NCBI GenBank assembly: GCA_913031435.1
Contig: CAJWFD010000003.1
Location: 1 to 64,000, forward strand
DNA length: 64,000 nucleotides
Source of the DNA: an uncultured Cryomorphaceae bacterium
Lineage (GTDB): Bacteria; Bacteroidota; Bacteroidia; Flavobacteriales; Schleiferiaceae
Direction of reading: 5' to 3'
The notes under the pieces were generated by a model, which ran no database searches, had not been told where the DNA came from, and worked only from the letters and a program-made list of their open reading frames with translations. Position 1 is the first letter of the stretch; every line of letters begins with the position of its first letter. This document shows, in pieces, positions 63,905 to 64,000 of this stretch. The position numbers and the translations under genes were made by a program.

Positions 63905-63912
63905 TATTTTTG
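63905..63912 (+). promoter_or_regulatory. Putative -7 box for the last lipoprotein gene
   Basis: TATTTTTG matches TAnnTTTG, ending 6 nt before the ATG at 63919, so the leader would be only a few nt. A -33 TTG at the expected distance is not seen. Confidence 0.4.
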
Positions 63913-63918
63913 AGCGAT

Positions 63919-64000
63919 ATGAAAAAAATATTAATTCCCTTTTTTGCTGTTTTCCTGGCAGTATCCTGTGATAACACTCTGGAAATCAACGCAGATTATG
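63919..64000 (+). CDS. Lipoprotein, 5' part only
   Basis: The frame starts MKKILIPFFAVFLAVSC and continues DNTLEINADY to the window edge. The basic N-terminus, hydrophobic stretch and AVSC lipobox predict lipidation at Cys17. Only 27 residues are visible, so no family can be given. Confidence 0.8.
   Translation, partial: MKKILIPFFAVFLAVSCDNTLEINADY

Noticed and set aside
1-64000. tRNA or rRNA genes, CRISPR arrays, prophage or restriction-type defence systems
   Set aside because: Read through all spacers; none over 300 bp exists, and no cloverleaf, repeat-spacer array, integrase, nuclease-methylase pair or toxin-antitoxin pair was recognised.

Overview
The window looks like core chromosome of a member of the Bacteroidota, most likely Flavobacteriales. 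Four things point that way. Three large secreted proteins end in C-terminal sorting domains of the type IX secretion system (T9SS). Promoters match the Bacteroidota -7 element TAnnTTTG rather than TATAAT. Bacillithiol-linked proteins (YtxJ, YfiT) are present, as are family-typical proteins such as DUF1573, DUF5606, a stand-alone N-terminal transketolase and the fused mutase IcmF. Base composition is even and there are no rRNA or tRNA genes, no CRISPR array, no insertion sequence and no prophage. Genus cannot be fixed from the sequence alone.

Layout. 1-554 (-): N-terminal transketolase subunit, cut by the window edge. 690-8098 (+): ychF, topoisomerase IV parE-parC, and a T9SS-exported LVIVD-repeat (choice-of-anchor B) protein. 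8095-18699 (-): LOG-family protein, uvrA, lytic transglycosylase, rfbC, alpha/beta hydrolase, inositol monophosphatase family protein, mtaB, murB, aminotransferase, and a separately terminated DUF1573 protein. 18836-21424 (+): valS. 21481-23313 (-): O-antigen ligase-like/TPR membrane protein. 23399-27522 (+): icmF and xth. 27524-33002 (-): a 61-residue H-box protein, M1 peptidase (T9SS), rlmB, rmuC, ung. 33074-38192 (+): 39-residue lipoprotein, ytxJ, lipA, a 1011-residue VPS10/sortilin-like T9SS protein, a strong terminator, then yfiT-like bacillithiol transferase. 38213-43552 (-): TlpA-like lipoprotein, gatB, lpxK, miaA, and a K+ channel with a zinc ribbon. 43598-43885 (+): unknown 95-residue protein. 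43882-47745 (-): pRiA4b ORF-3-like protein, cca, small membrane protein, glycosyltransferase 2, dapD. 47806-54537 (+): ruvX, def, lipoprotein, DUF5606, mazG, sixA, ppk, ppx, thioredoxin. 54538-54834: structured non-coding stretch with terminators. 54835-57782 (-): peroxiredoxin, ZIP transporter, methyltransferase, TauE/SafE permease. 57826-62329 (+): THUMP RNA methyltransferase, secreted unknown, priA. 62352-63847 (-): RluA-type pseudouridine synthase and panB. 63919-64000 (+): start of a lipoprotein gene.

The content is mainly housekeeping: DNA topology and repair (parE/parC, uvrA, xth, ung, rmuC, ruvX, priA), tRNA/rRNA maturation (mtaB, miaA, cca, rlmB, gatB, valS, RluA-type, THUMP methyltransferase), envelope (murB, dapD, lpxK, rfbC, ligase, glycosyltransferase, transglycosylase) and redox/thiol homeostasis (YtxJ, YfiT, thioredoxin, peroxiredoxin, TlpA). 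Many genes overlap by 1-11 bp (TAATG, ATGA, GTGA), so long translationally coupled operons are likely. Several starts were moved inward from the longest open frame to an ATG/GTG supported by signal peptides or family N-termini.

I did not find a clear new defence system or mobile element. The least explained items are: the 61-residue lone histidine-kinase H-box protein; the multi-hairpin spacer between thioredoxin and peroxiredoxin; a perfect 14-bp dyad in the TauE/THUMP divergent promoter; -7 boxes that sit almost on the start codons of ruvX and of the last lipoprotein; and a micro-lipoprotein whose 3' end overlaps ytxJ.
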